Positions 41,629 through 50,939 of a stretch of 64,000 nucleotides of DNA are shown here, one piece after another. The notes under the pieces were generated by a model. It did no database searches. It was not told where the DNA came from and saw nothing but the letters and a program-made list of their open reading frames with translations. This stretch comes from Candidatus Rifleibacteriota bacterium. Its GTDB lineage: Bacteria; Muiribacteriota; Ozemobacteria; Ozemobacterales; Ozemobacteraceae. The stretch spans positions 1-64,000 of the forward strand of contig JANJUX010000026.1 of the NCBI GenBank assembly GCA_024710355.1, read 5' to 3'. The translations under genes were made by a program, and so were the position numbers. Numbering within the stretch: position 1 is the first letter of the stretch; every line of letters starts with the position of its first letter.

Positions 41629-42716
41629 TGGAAAACAAAATAAAAGTTCTGATAGTCGATGATTCGCCGGCAGCAAGAGAATTGCTCGCGCATATTCTCT
41701 CTGCTGACCCTGATATCATTATTGCCGGCTTTGCTGCCGATGGTGGCGCCGCGCTCGAGGCTGTCAAAAAGTTGAAGCCAGATATCGTCACCATGGACAT
41801 AAACATGCCAAAGCTTGATGGTTTGTCGGCAACCCGGCAGATAATGGCAACCTGCCCGGTGCCAATTGTTGTCGTAAGCGATAATATGGCTGTTGATCAG
41901 GTTTCACACGCTTTTGACGCGATTGAGGCAGGCGCACTCGCTGTTTTGCGTCGCCCGCCGGGGGTGACCAGCCCGGAGCACGCCCGCGCGGCGGCCGAAT
42001 TGACCAAAACTGTCAAGCTTATGTCAGAAATAAAAGTTGTAACAAGAATACGCCGGAATAACAACAGACAGAAATCTGATCCAGCAATCAATCCGTGGAA
42101 TGGCCAGACTTCGAAGATCCGGGTTGTGGCTATTGGCGCTTCTACCGGCGGGCCCATCGCTTTGCAGAAAATTGTGTCGGAGCTGCCCGAAGGCTTTGTG
42201 TTCCCGGTTCTGGTTGTGCAGCATATTGCCTCCGGGTTTATCGAGGGGTTTATCAGCTGGCTTGGCAGTTTCTGCCGCCTGCCGGTAAAAATTGCGGCCC
42301 ATGGTCTGCCGGCATTACCGGGGCATGTTTATGTGGCACTCGAAAAAAAGCACATGGGCATAGACAGAAATATGCGTCTGATTCTTTCAGACGGTTCTCC
42401 GGAAAATGGCGTTCGCCCTTCGGTCTCGTTTCTTTTTCGTTCCATTGCCGAAGAGATTAACGGCGCTGCCGCAGCGATTCTTCTGACAGGTATGGGTCGT
42501 GATGGGGCGCATGAATTAAAGCTTTTGCGCGAGAAGGGGGCTATTACGATCGCCCAGAGCGAAGAAAGCTCGGTTGTTTTCGGAATGCCCGGGGAAGCTG
42601 TCAAGCTCGAGGCGGCGGCAAATATTCTGTCGCCCACTGAGATTGCCTCGCTTCTTGAGAGATTGAACAGAACAATGACAGGGGGAGCCGAATGGATACC
42701 AGAAAAAAAAGCATAG
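41628..42716 (+). CDS. cheB: CheB chemotaxis methylesterase/response regulator
   Basis: 362 residues: receiver (1-120) with VTMDINMPKLDG as phosphorylation site, a roughly 40-residue linker, and the CheB methylesterase domain with the triad in GASTGGP (serine), VVQHIASGF (histidine) and LLTGMGRDGA (aspartate). It demethylates or deamidates receptor glutamates when phosphorylated. The start overlaps the cheA stop by one base (TGATG). The gene appears intact, unlike cheR and cheA, and corresponds to WspF. Confidence 0.95.
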   Translation: MENKIKVLIVDDSPAARELLAHILSADPDIIIAGFAADGGAALEAVKKLKPDIVTMDINMPKLDGLSATRQIMATCPVPIVVVSDNMAVDQVSHAFDAIEAGALAVLRRPPGVTSPEHARAAAELTKTVKLMSEIKVVTRIRRNNNRQKSDPAINPWNGQTSKIRVVAIGASTGGPIALQKIVSELPEGFVFPVLVVQHIASGFIEGFISWLGSFCRLPVKIAAHGLPALPGHVYVALEKKHMGIDRNMRLILSDGSPENGVRPSVSFLFRSIAEEINGAAAAILLTGMGRDGAHELKLLREKGAITIAQSEESSVVFGMPGEAVKLEAAANILSPTEIASLLERLNRTMTGGAEWIPEKKA

Positions 42717-45355
42717 ATATTCTACTGGTCGAAGATAGTCTCACTCAGGCGCAGATGCTGCAGAGCTTACTTGAAAATGACGGTTTCGAGGTCAGGGTTG
42801 CTGAAAATGGCCGCGTAGCCATTGAACTCGTCAATTTGCGCAAGCCCGATCTCATTCTTACCGATATTGTCATGCCGGAGATGAACGGTTTTGAGTTGTG
42901 TCGTGAAATCAAGGGCTGCGAAGAAACCCTCGATATTCCGGTAATTCTTCTTACCTCTCTGACGAACCCCGAGGATATTATCGAAGGGCTGGCGTGTGGC
43001 GCCGACAATTTCATCACCAAGCCTTTTCAGCAGGACTATCTGCTGAACCATATTCAGCATATTCTTGCCAACCGCCGGCTTTTTGGCTTAGACCGGGTGC
43101 GCATCGGGATTGAGGTTCTGTTTGCCGGAAAAAAACGCTTCATAACCGCCAACCAGCAGCAGATGCTTTCCCTGCTGCTTTCCAGCTATGAGGCCGCCTC
43201 GCGCCGCAACAATGAACTGATAGAGGCTCAGGATGAATTGAGAAACCTCAATGACCGTCTTGAAGACCTCGTAGAGGAGAGAACGGCCGAACTGATGGCT
43301 GAAAGAGATTTTGCGGAGGTTATTCTCGACACCGCCCAGGCCATCATTCTGGTTCTCGACAAAAATGGGCGGATTGTCAGGTTCAATCCTTATTTTGCCG
43401 CGCTTTCCGGCTATAACCTCGATGAAATAAAGGGCAGCGATTTCTTTGAAATATTTTTCAACGGCGATGAGCCGCTGCGAAAGAAGGAATTTTTGCATCA
43501 GGGGCTGATCGGCTCTCCCATAAATGGTTCTGTGCATACCATTACGTCTAAAAATGGTGAAAAAAGGCATATCGAGTGGTTTGCCAATGCCATACGAAAC
43601 ACTAATGGCGAAAGCGCCGGCCTTCTCGCAATTGGTCAGGATATTACCGAACGACTCAAGGTCGATCATCGAATTCTGCATCTAAACCGCGTTCTTCGCG
43701 CCATAAGACATATTCATCAACAGATACTCATCGAAAAAGACTCTGGCAGGCTTATCGAAAAGATCTGTCATCTGCTGGTGGAGCATCGTGGTTACTGGGG
43801 AGCCTGGGTATTGCTCGTCGACAGGGCCGGTAAATATTGCGGCGGTGCCCATGCCGGATTCGGCGGTGAGCCTGTTAATATGCAGGAAAGGTTTGCTGAA
43901 AAACTTCTGCCGGCCTGTCTCAACTGTCGCTCTAACAGGTCTGCAGCCAGGCTGGTCGAAATTGAAAATGACGAAGAAAAATGCTGGCTCAATGGTTTTA
44001 AGGGCAAATACGAGTTTCTCTGTAACAATATGGAGCATGAAGGCCGCTTTTTTGGCCGCATCGGAGTTCTGGTCGAGCGCAATATCGGCGTTGAAAACGA
44101 GGAGCGGGAGTTATTGTCTGAAACGGCCGATGACGTCGCTTTTGCGCTGTTTTCCATCGAGCAGGCAAGAGAAATGGCGGCCGGAGAAGAGCGCCGGACA
44201 ATGCTTGAGTCGCAGCTGCACCAGTCGCAGAAAATGGAAGCTATCGGCCAGCTTGCCGGCGGGGTGGCGCATGATTTCAACAACATGCTGCAGATAATCA
44301 ATGCCAACGCCGAGATGGCATTGATGAATCTTGATCCAGCTTCAGACGTTTACAACAATCTCCGGGAGATAGTTTCTGCCGGCGAACGCTCGGCGAAACT
44401 TACACGCCAGCTTCTGGCGTTTGCCCGCAAACAGAAGATTTCTCCCCAGCTGCTGGATCTCAACGAAACCGTGTTCAACATTCTGAAACTCCTCAAGAGA
44501 CTGGTCGGGGAAAATATCGTTCCGACCTTCAAGCCCTGCATAAATAAATGCCTGGTTAATATGGATCCCGCCCAGATCGACCAGATTCTTGCCAATCTTG
44601 TTGTAAACGCCCGCGATGCCATTGACGGTATTGGCAACATTTTTGTCGAAGTTGGCATTGTCGAATTTTTGCCGGAAGATACGCCTTTCTGTGCTGACTG
44701 GCGGCCGGGCAGCTATGTGATGCTCAGAGTTGAAGATGATGGCTGTGGCATGAGCCGGGAAACGCTGCCCCACATTTTCGAACCCTTTTTTACAACCAAG
44801 GCGAAAGGCAAGGGAACTGGTCTTGGTTTGCCGACCGTTTATGGGATCGTCAGCCAGAACAACGGGTTTATTCACGTGGATAGCGAGCCTGGTAAAGGCA
44901 CAATTTTTTCAATCTATTTGCCTTTGGCAGCAGCTGGTGAAAGCCCCGGCGTTATTGCGAGTCCCGTTGATTTGCTGCCGCACGGCAACGAGCTGATTCT
45001 CGTCGTTGAAGATGAGCCGGCTCTGCTGAGCATCTGCACTAATCATCTCGAAACGCTCGGATACCGTGTGTTAGGTGCTGATAAGCCTGAAACTGCCATT
45101 CAGCTCGCCAGGGAATACGGCGAAAAAATTGTTCTGCTGCTGACCGACGTGCTGATGCCGCAAATGAACGGACGGGAACTTTCGCTGAAAATCAGCAGCA
45201 TCAGACCTGGCATCAGTGTGGTTTTTATGTCCGGGTACACGGCGGATGCAGAAATTCTGTGTGATGATGCCGGGAATGGCTGCAATTTCCTGCAGAAGCC
45301 TTTTTCCAAGAAGGTCCTGGCCACAAAAATCAGGAGTGTGCTTGACGCCAGATAG
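42692..45355 (+). CDS. hybrid histidine kinase, REC-PAS-GAF-HisKA-HATPase-REC
   Basis: 887 residues with no membrane segment. Order: receiver 1 (D58 in LTDIVMPEMNG); coiled coil; PAS (about 205-325, ILVLDKNGRIVRFNPYFAAL); a GAF-like region (about 335-490); HisKA with H527 in GGVAHDFNN; HATPase (DDGCGM, GTGLGLPTVYG); receiver 2 (D819 in LTDVLMPQMNG). The start overlaps cheB by 25 bases, so it belongs to the chemosensory operon in the place where Wsp clusters have the diguanylate cyclase WspR. It could take phosphate from the CheA on its first receiver. The next gene follows after 54 bases. Confidence 0.93.
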   Translation: MDTRKKSIDILLVEDSLTQAQMLQSLLENDGFEVRVAENGRVAIELVNLRKPDLILTDIVMPEMNGFELCREIKGCEETLDIPVILLTSLTNPEDIIEGLACGADNFITKPFQQDYLLNHIQHILANRRLFGLDRVRIGIEVLFAGKKRFITANQQQMLSLLLSSYEAASRRNNELIEAQDELRNLNDRLEDLVEERTAELMAERDFAEVILDTAQAIILVLDKNGRIVRFNPYFAALSGYNLDEIKGSDFFEIFFNGDEPLRKKEFLHQGLIGSPINGSVHTITSKNGEKRHIEWFANAIRNTNGESAGLLAIGQDITERLKVDHRILHLNRVLRAIRHIHQQILIEKDSGRLIEKICHLLVEHRGYWGAWVLLVDRAGKYCGGAHAGFGGEPVNMQERFAEKLLPACLNCRSNRSAARLVEIENDEEKCWLNGFKGKYEFLCNNMEHEGRFFGRIGVLVERNIGVENEERELLSETADDVAFALFSIEQAREMAAGEERRTMLESQLHQSQKMEAIGQLAGGVAHDFNNMLQIINANAEMALMNLDPASDVYNNLREIVSAGERSAKLTRQLLAFARKQKISPQLLDLNETVFNILKLLKRLVGENIVPTFKPCINKCLVNMDPAQIDQILANLVVNARDAIDGIGNIFVEVGIVEFLPEDTPFCADWRPGSYVMLRVEDDGCGMSRETLPHIFEPFFTTKAKGKGTGLGLPTVYGIVSQNNGFIHVDSEPGKGTIFSIYLPLAAAGESPGVIASPVDLLPHGNELILVVEDEPALLSICTNHLETLGYRVLGADKPETAIQLAREYGEKIVLLLTDVLMPQMNGRELSLKISSIRPGISVVFMSGYTADAEILCDDAGNGCNFLQKPFSKKVLATKIRSVLDAR

Positions 45356-45409
45356 CTGCAGCTTGTGAAACCGTCTGAAAAAGTCTGTTGAGCCCGGTTC
45401 AGAGACAAC

Positions 45410-47815
45410 TTGAACATAAGGCCGCCTCAGGTTAAAATGTGCGGGCATCCTCAGACAGCGATAAAACAGATGGATAACAGCGCCGGGATAATTCATCGAA
45501 TACTCACAGAAAAACTTGATGACGGACAGATCAAGCAGCTCGTCAGCAGTGTAAAAACTGCTGAACACGGCGATTATGCCAGAGTTCTGACTGATATTCT
45601 CGAGCAGGTCGCTGACCTGCTCAATGTCAGTGAGCGCCTGCTTGATAACCTGTTGCAACTGCTGGTAGAGATAACTTCTGATATTGCCGGTGCCGAACGC
45701 GGCACGCTTTTTCTCTTCGATGCCGACTCGGGCGAGCTTTTTTCGCGGGTTTTTGTCGGTGAGAATATCGAAGAAATCAGATTTCCGGCTGATAAGGGTA
45801 TCGCTGGCGCGGTTTTTGAAACCGGCGAACCGATTATTTCCTCGAACGCCTATGCCAACCCTTTGTTCAATTCCGAAATTGATAAACAGACGGGTTTTCA
45901 GACGAACAACCTGATCTGTGTGCCGGTCAAGATTGCCAGAACCGGCCAGATTATCGGCGTTCTCGAATTGATGAACATCAGAGAGATGCCTTTGTCGGCG
46001 CAGACCATGACAATTCTCGAAAAGGTGACCGATAACTCGGCCCGGGTATTGCATAATGCACATCAGTTCGAGCAGACGAAACAGGCGCGTGAGAACGAAT
46101 CGCATCTGCTCGAAATCACCTCGGTCATTTCTTCTGAACTGCAGTTGAAACCGCTGCTCGAAAAGCTCATGGAAGCAGTGACCATGATTCTCAACTGCGA
46201 GCGGGCCACCATCTTTCTGCATGACCCTAAGAGCAACGAGCTCTGGTCGCAGGTTGCGCTCGGCATGCACGACCAGGAAATCCGCATTCCGGCAAACCGC
46301 GGCATTGCCGGCGAAGTTTTCACGACCGGCCAGACAGTCAATATTCCAGACGCCTATAAAGACCCGAGATTCAACCCCGAAGTCGATCGCAGGACCGGCT
46401 ACCGCACCCGCAATATCCTCTGTATGCCCCTGATCAACAAGTCAGGCACCATAATCGGCGTGACGCAGGTTCTCAGCAAGAAGGGTGGAGCTTTCAACCG
46501 TCTCGACGAGAAAAAGCTGCGAAGCTTCTCGGCTCAGGCCTCGATCGCCATCGAAAACGCCAAACTGTTCAACGAAGTTCTCAACGCCAACAACTACAGC
46601 GAAAGCATCCTCAGAAGCCTCAGTAACGGCGTTATCAGCGTCAACAACATGCGCCGCATCGAGAAGGCCAACACTGTGGCCCTGCGCATTCTCGGCGCCG
46701 AAGATCATCAGGTCATCGGAAAATATGCCGACATCTTCTTTACCGGCGACAATCACTGGGTTGTCGACAGTCTGCGCCGTGTCATTGCCCGCAACGACTG
46801 CGACACCTTTTTCGATACCGAGCTTACAAACCTGCAGGGGCGCAAGGCCTCGATAAATATGGCGGTGGTGCCGCTGCGGGATGTTTATGACCAGCCGATG
46901 GGCGGTCTGATGATCATCGAGGATCTTTCAGTCGAAAAGCGCCTGAAAGGCACTCTGGCTCGCTATATGACCAAGGAAATCGCCGACCAGCTTATGGATG
47001 GTGATGCCCAGCTCGGCGGTCAGATCAAGGAACTCAGCATTCTGTTTTCTGATATCCGCAATTTTACGACCATTTCTGAGCGCCTTGGCCCCCAGGAAAC
47101 GGTTGTCATGCTTAATGAATACTTCTCGACCATGGTTGATACTCTTTTCCACCATGGCGGCATTCTCGACAAGTTCATCGGTGACGCGATGCTCGCCATT
47201 TTCGGGGCGCCGTTCAGCACCGGCGAAGACGCTGACCGCGCTGTGACCACGGCTGTTGAGATGATGCGGGCTCTGAAGCAGTTCAACACGGCCCGGATGC
47301 TTAAGAGTCAGGAAACTATCGCGATCGGTATCGGTATCGCGACCGACAATGTTCTGGTCGGCAACATCGGTTCGATGAAGCGTATGGATTACACGGTCAT
47401 TGGTGACGGGGTAAATCTGGCTTCAAGGCTCGAGGGCGCAACCAAATTCTATCATTCCGACATTCTCATCAGCGAAAAAACCTATGAGCAGCTGAAATAT
47501 CGCTATCAGGTGCGCGAAGTCGATCTGATCAGAGTCAAGGGCAAACTGCAGCCGGTCAAGGTGCTGCAGATTCTCGATCATCACGATCGCCAGTCTTTCC
47601 CGAATATGGATGAGGTCATTGGTTATACTCACCGTGGTATCGATTTTTATCGTCAGCAACGCTGGGAAGAAGCTGTCGCTGATTTCGAATCAGCCATCAA
47701 ACTGCACCGTCGCGATGAACTGGCGAGAATGTATGTCAGCCGCTGTCACCATTTCATGAAGAACCCGCCCGGTGAAACATGGGACGGCGTCTGGACCATG
47801 ACCAGCAAGTCCTGA
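45410..47815 (+). CDS. adenylate cyclase with GAF-GAF-PAS sensor (CyaB1-like)
   Basis: 801 residues from a TTG at 45410; ATG codons at 45437 and 45470 are equally possible starts. Two GAF domains (about 60-225 and 235-400) precede a PAS-like domain and a class III cyclase domain that keeps every catalytic residue: both metal aspartates (SDIRNFT and IGDAMLAIF), the lysine (DKFIGDA), and D, N and R in DYTVIGDGVNLASRLE. A TPR-like helical end follows. The second GAF ends SKKGGAFNRLDE, close to the NKFDE signature of cyclic-nucleotide-binding GAF domains, so feedback by cAMP is plausible, as in cyanobacterial CyaB1. It should work as a homodimer. Confidence 0.92.
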   Translation: MNIRPPQVKMCGHPQTAIKQMDNSAGIIHRILTEKLDDGQIKQLVSSVKTAEHGDYARVLTDILEQVADLLNVSERLLDNLLQLLVEITSDIAGAERGTLFLFDADSGELFSRVFVGENIEEIRFPADKGIAGAVFETGEPIISSNAYANPLFNSEIDKQTGFQTNNLICVPVKIARTGQIIGVLELMNIREMPLSAQTMTILEKVTDNSARVLHNAHQFEQTKQARENESHLLEITSVISSELQLKPLLEKLMEAVTMILNCERATIFLHDPKSNELWSQVALGMHDQEIRIPANRGIAGEVFTTGQTVNIPDAYKDPRFNPEVDRRTGYRTRNILCMPLINKSGTIIGVTQVLSKKGGAFNRLDEKKLRSFSAQASIAIENAKLFNEVLNANNYSESILRSLSNGVISVNNMRRIEKANTVALRILGAEDHQVIGKYADIFFTGDNHWVVDSLRRVIARNDCDTFFDTELTNLQGRKASINMAVVPLRDVYDQPMGGLMIIEDLSVEKRLKGTLARYMTKEIADQLMDGDAQLGGQIKELSILFSDIRNFTTISERLGPQETVVMLNEYFSTMVDTLFHHGGILDKFIGDAMLAIFGAPFSTGEDADRAVTTAVEMMRALKQFNTARMLKSQETIAIGIGIATDNVLVGNIGSMKRMDYTVIGDGVNLASRLEGATKFYHSDILISEKTYEQLKYRYQVREVDLIRVKGKLQPVKVLQILDHHDRQSFPNMDEVIGYTHRGIDFYRQQRWEEAVADFESAIKLHRRDELARMYVSRCHHFMKNPPGETWDGVWTMTSKS

Positions 47816-47856
47816 TTTAATTGTAAACTGCTTCAGATTCTAATATCATATTATCC

Positions 47857-50337
47857 GTGTCTAATAATAACGAACAAAAGAATCTGATAGATGATCTGAA
47901 GGCCCCAATCAAGTCGTTCAGAATTTTTGCGCTTGAAGAAGTCATCAGAAGCGGTTCTTCGCCAGAGCTGCTGCAGGTTCTTGAAGATATCAGCCGTTTT
48001 GAAGATGATGCCGAATGTTCGATGCTGATCAATCATGCGATCAGCGCCGTAAAAGGCCGGCTTGCCGGTGCCAGGTCATTGCCGGCCGCGATATTGAGCG
48101 GTCAGTCAGAATTCGTCGATGCCTGGCAGAAGGCCGATGACAACGAAAAAATGCGCATTCTGTCCGACCTGCCGACCCGGCTGCCAAAAGAACTGCGTGA
48201 GCTTGGTCCCGACCTGATCGTCAACGAAACCAGCCCGGTCATCATTGCCAGAATCATCAGGGTCTTCTGCCGCAACTGGCCAGATGAGCGCTTTGACCGC
48301 ATTGCCGTTTATCTCGACTCGCAGAGCTTAACGCTCAAACTGGCGGCCCTGAGAACCATCGTTCACATGAAACCGGAACTCCTCGTCAACGACCTGCCGG
48401 CGTTGCTGTCATCAAAAGACCCTCAGATAAAGGCTCTGGCAATCAGGGGTCTGGTTAAAATAGACAAAGAAGAGGCTTTGAATCATCTGCAGGCTCTGTT
48501 GCTCTCTGCCGACCTGTCTGACCGGCTTGCCGGTATTCAGAACTGCCCGTTTCTGCCCTTCGACATGGTCAAGCCGGTACTGCTCAAATATTTTGCTGCC
48601 GAAAACCACCCGGAACTGCTCATCAGAGCCGGCTGGATTCTCGAAATGAACCCTGACGTTCAGGTCCCTTTCAAACTGTTCGAAATTGCCGAACGTTCGC
48701 CGGCCCGCAAAGCTGAGCTGGTTAGAGGTATTCTCAATGAGGCGGTCAAGCTGCTCGAAAAATCAGGCATTCTTGGCAAGCAGTTTGCCGCCTATACACG
48801 CAAACTGCAGACCTGGGTTTCGCGCCGCAATGCTCTGAGATTTGCCCGTCAGGCGGTTGCCCGCCTCGATGCCGAAAAAATAGACCCTGAACTCGATCAG
48901 ACATTGCGCAACGGCTTAAAACAGCAGGTCGTTATCGATGCCTTTAAAGAAGCCCTTGAATGGCCGGTTTCTGAGACTGTTAAGGGGCGACTGCGGGCAT
49001 ATATAAAAAGCGTTGCCGCCGAAGCGGAAACAAGGCCAGAAGCTGCTGTCAAGCCTGCGACTGCCCGGCAAACCGAAAAAAAACCTTCAGCTGAAGCCTC
49101 TGCCGATGAAGATCAACTGGGCAGAATTTTTGCCGGCAGTGATGAAGCCGGAAAACTCGCAGCTCTGACCACTCTCGATAAAGATCGGGCGCCCGGAGTA
49201 CTTGCGATACTGCAAAAGCTTTTTAGCGGCCGTGAAACTTCGAGCGAAATTCGTGTTGCCACTCTGCACAGCCTGGGGCGCCTGCGTCTGCGCGGGCTTG
49301 AAGACGCTGCAATAAAGCTTATTACCAACCCGAACGTCAGTCTCGCAACTGCGGCCGTCGAGTATCTTGGCGAAGTTGACCCTGACGCGATTTTTCCATA
49401 TCTCGGGCAATGCCTTAAAGTTGCCGACGTGCGCATGAAATCTGCAGCTCTCGGCATTCTCAAAAACTTTGATTTCAACCAGGCCCTGTCTTCGCTCAAT
49501 GCCATGCTGCGTTCTGCCGACCCCGAGCAGCAGAAAATGGCGATTCAATGCATGGAACAGTTTGACTTCGCCCTGATTCGCGAGCAGCTGACCGACTATC
49601 TCTGCCGTTGTGAAAACGAAAACCTGGCCGAAGCCGGTCTCTGCCATTTTGCTGCCAACCCCGGGCCTGATAACGTTTACAGTCTTTATAAAATCGAAAA
49701 GGCTCATGCGGGGCGAATTACTGAACAGGCCCGCCAGCTGCGCGAAGCCTGTCGCTCTGGCTCCGGTGAAGAACCGCAGGTCTCGTCTCAGTCGGGTGAG
49801 CCGGTTGCCGAAGAGGGTGATGAAAGTCTTCAAGAGCGCTGGAAAGCCGAGCAGGAAAAGAAGAAAAGCCGCCGACCGGCTTATGCTTACAGATCACCGG
49901 CCGAAGAAGAAAAACTGACGCCGCGCCAGACTGTTGAAGCCCTCGCAAATACTGTCAGAAGTTTTGCAGCTGCCCGCAGTTCATGGATAGCACTGGCGAT
50001 TCTGCTGCTGTTCGCCGGTGCCTTTTACGTTCTTTTTGTGCCGCGCGGTTCTGAAGCCGGCCCCGGCACGGGTGGGGCCATTGTTGTCGACCAGGTCGTC
50101 AGAGAAGGAACCGTTAAGCTGGTAGTGAATGCGGCGGTGGAATTCGAGAGCACGCAGGGCGAAAAATTCGTTCTGACTCCGGCAAGGGAGGGCTACAGGG
50201 TGCCGGTAGTCGGCACAAAGCTGCGGGTGTCGCTGGTTCCGTTTCGTAAGGGGCCCGACAATAGTTATCTTGCCAGAATCAGGGCTTTGCGCGAAATCGA
50301 AAGTTTTTCGTCTCCCGAAACCGGAGGCGAAAAATGA
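47857..50337 (+). CDS. HEAT-repeat protein with C-terminal membrane anchor
   Basis: 826 residues from a GTG start. Residues 10-640 consist of HEAT-like helical repeats (LLQVLEDISRFEDDAECS, LPALLSSKDPQIKALAIRGL). A charged linker rich in K, E and R follows, then a transmembrane helix at about 709-729 (WIALAILLLFAGAFYVLF) and a roughly 95-residue beta-rich tail outside the membrane. Its last four bases overlap the start of the ECF sigma gene, so the two are translationally coupled. A role in sensing or tethering for the sigma factor is inference. Confidence 0.75.
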   Translation: MSNNNEQKNLIDDLKAPIKSFRIFALEEVIRSGSSPELLQVLEDISRFEDDAECSMLINHAISAVKGRLAGARSLPAAILSGQSEFVDAWQKADDNEKMRILSDLPTRLPKELRELGPDLIVNETSPVIIARIIRVFCRNWPDERFDRIAVYLDSQSLTLKLAALRTIVHMKPELLVNDLPALLSSKDPQIKALAIRGLVKIDKEEALNHLQALLLSADLSDRLAGIQNCPFLPFDMVKPVLLKYFAAENHPELLIRAGWILEMNPDVQVPFKLFEIAERSPARKAELVRGILNEAVKLLEKSGILGKQFAAYTRKLQTWVSRRNALRFARQAVARLDAEKIDPELDQTLRNGLKQQVVIDAFKEALEWPVSETVKGRLRAYIKSVAAEAETRPEAAVKPATARQTEKKPSAEASADEDQLGRIFAGSDEAGKLAALTTLDKDRAPGVLAILQKLFSGRETSSEIRVATLHSLGRLRLRGLEDAAIKLITNPNVSLATAAVEYLGEVDPDAIFPYLGQCLKVADVRMKSAALGILKNFDFNQALSSLNAMLRSADPEQQKMAIQCMEQFDFALIREQLTDYLCRCENENLAEAGLCHFAANPGPDNVYSLYKIEKAHAGRITEQARQLREACRSGSGEEPQVSSQSGEPVAEEGDESLQERWKAEQEKKKSRRPAYAYRSPAEEEKLTPRQTVEALANTVRSFAAARSSWIALAILLLFAGAFYVLFVPRGSEAGPGTGGAIVVDQVVREGTVKLVVNAAVEFESTQGEKFVLTPAREGYRVPVVGTKLRVSLVPFRKGPDNSYLARIRALREIESFSSPETGGEK

Positions 50338-50903
50338 GCAATGGTGAACGGCCCGATGCTGCCGCCTGTCGTCAGGCTGAGGATCTTGCGCTTGTTAGAA
50401 AGATACGTGCGGGTGACAGCACTGCCATGGGGCGGCTGGTCGACCGTTATTTGCCGCAGCTGCTGGCGTTTTTCAGGTATCTCAGGGTTCCTGAGGCCAG
50501 TCTTGAAGACATGGTTCAGGCAACGTTCGAACGCTTGCTTCTCAAGCTCGATTCATTTGAAGAAGACCGCAAATTTTCGGCATGGCTGATGACCGTGGGC
50601 CGTAATCTTTATTTCGATGAATGCCGGCGTGAGAATCGCCGCCGCGACTTTCAGCCCGAAAGCATGCATGAGCATGTGGCAACTCCCGAAGAAGAAGTGA
50701 TCGTAAGGCATTCAGCCGGCGAACTGTTGGCCGCCCTTGCTCCGGCCGAGCGTTTTCTGGTTGAAATGCGGGTTTTTCAGGCCATGCCTTTTGCCGAAAT
50801 TGCCGAACTGACTGGCGACGTCGAGGCAACTCTGCGCTCACGGTTTTTTCGTATCATGGGCAAATTGCGGCTCGAGGTAGAAAAAAACAGCTCCCGCGCC
50901 TAG
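50334..50903 (+). CDS. ECF-type RNA polymerase sigma factor
   Basis: 189 residues with sigma region 2 (LVDRYLPQLLAFFRYLR, EDMVQATFERLLLKL, FSAWLMTVGRNLYFDECRRE) and region 4 (LAPAERFLVEMRVFQAMPF, AEIAELTGDVEATLRSRFFR); regions 1 and 3 are absent, as in ECF sigmas. It overlaps the HEAT-repeat gene and faces a zinc-finger anti-sigma gene tail to tail. That pairing suggests this protein is the anti-sigma's target, although cognate pairs are usually co-directional. Confidence 0.93.
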   Translation: MSNGERPDAAACRQAEDLALVRKIRAGDSTAMGRLVDRYLPQLLAFFRYLRVPEASLEDMVQATFERLLLKLDSFEEDRKFSAWLMTVGRNLYFDECRRENRRRDFQPESMHEHVATPEEEVIVRHSAGELLAALAPAERFLVEMRVFQAMPFAEIAELTGDVEATLRSRFFRIMGKLRLEVEKNSSRA

Positions 50904-50910
50904 GCAGGAG
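50889..50910. terminator. terminator between convergent sigma and anti-sigma genes
   Basis: GCTCC (50889-50893) pairs with GGAGC (50906-50910) around an inner GCCTAGGC palindrome. A six-base A run to the left gives a T run on the minus strand, and CATTTTTAT follows to the right. Its left arm lies inside the last codons of the sigma gene. Confidence 0.65.
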
Positions 50911-50939
50911 CCATTTTTATCGTTAAAAAATATGGTTAA

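Noticed and set aside
45071..46270. A 399-codon minus-strand frame
   Set aside because: Antisense to the end of the hybrid kinase and the GAF-cyclase, both with intact motifs.
49087..49833. A 248-codon minus-strand frame
   Set aside because: Antisense shadow inside the HEAT-repeat gene.
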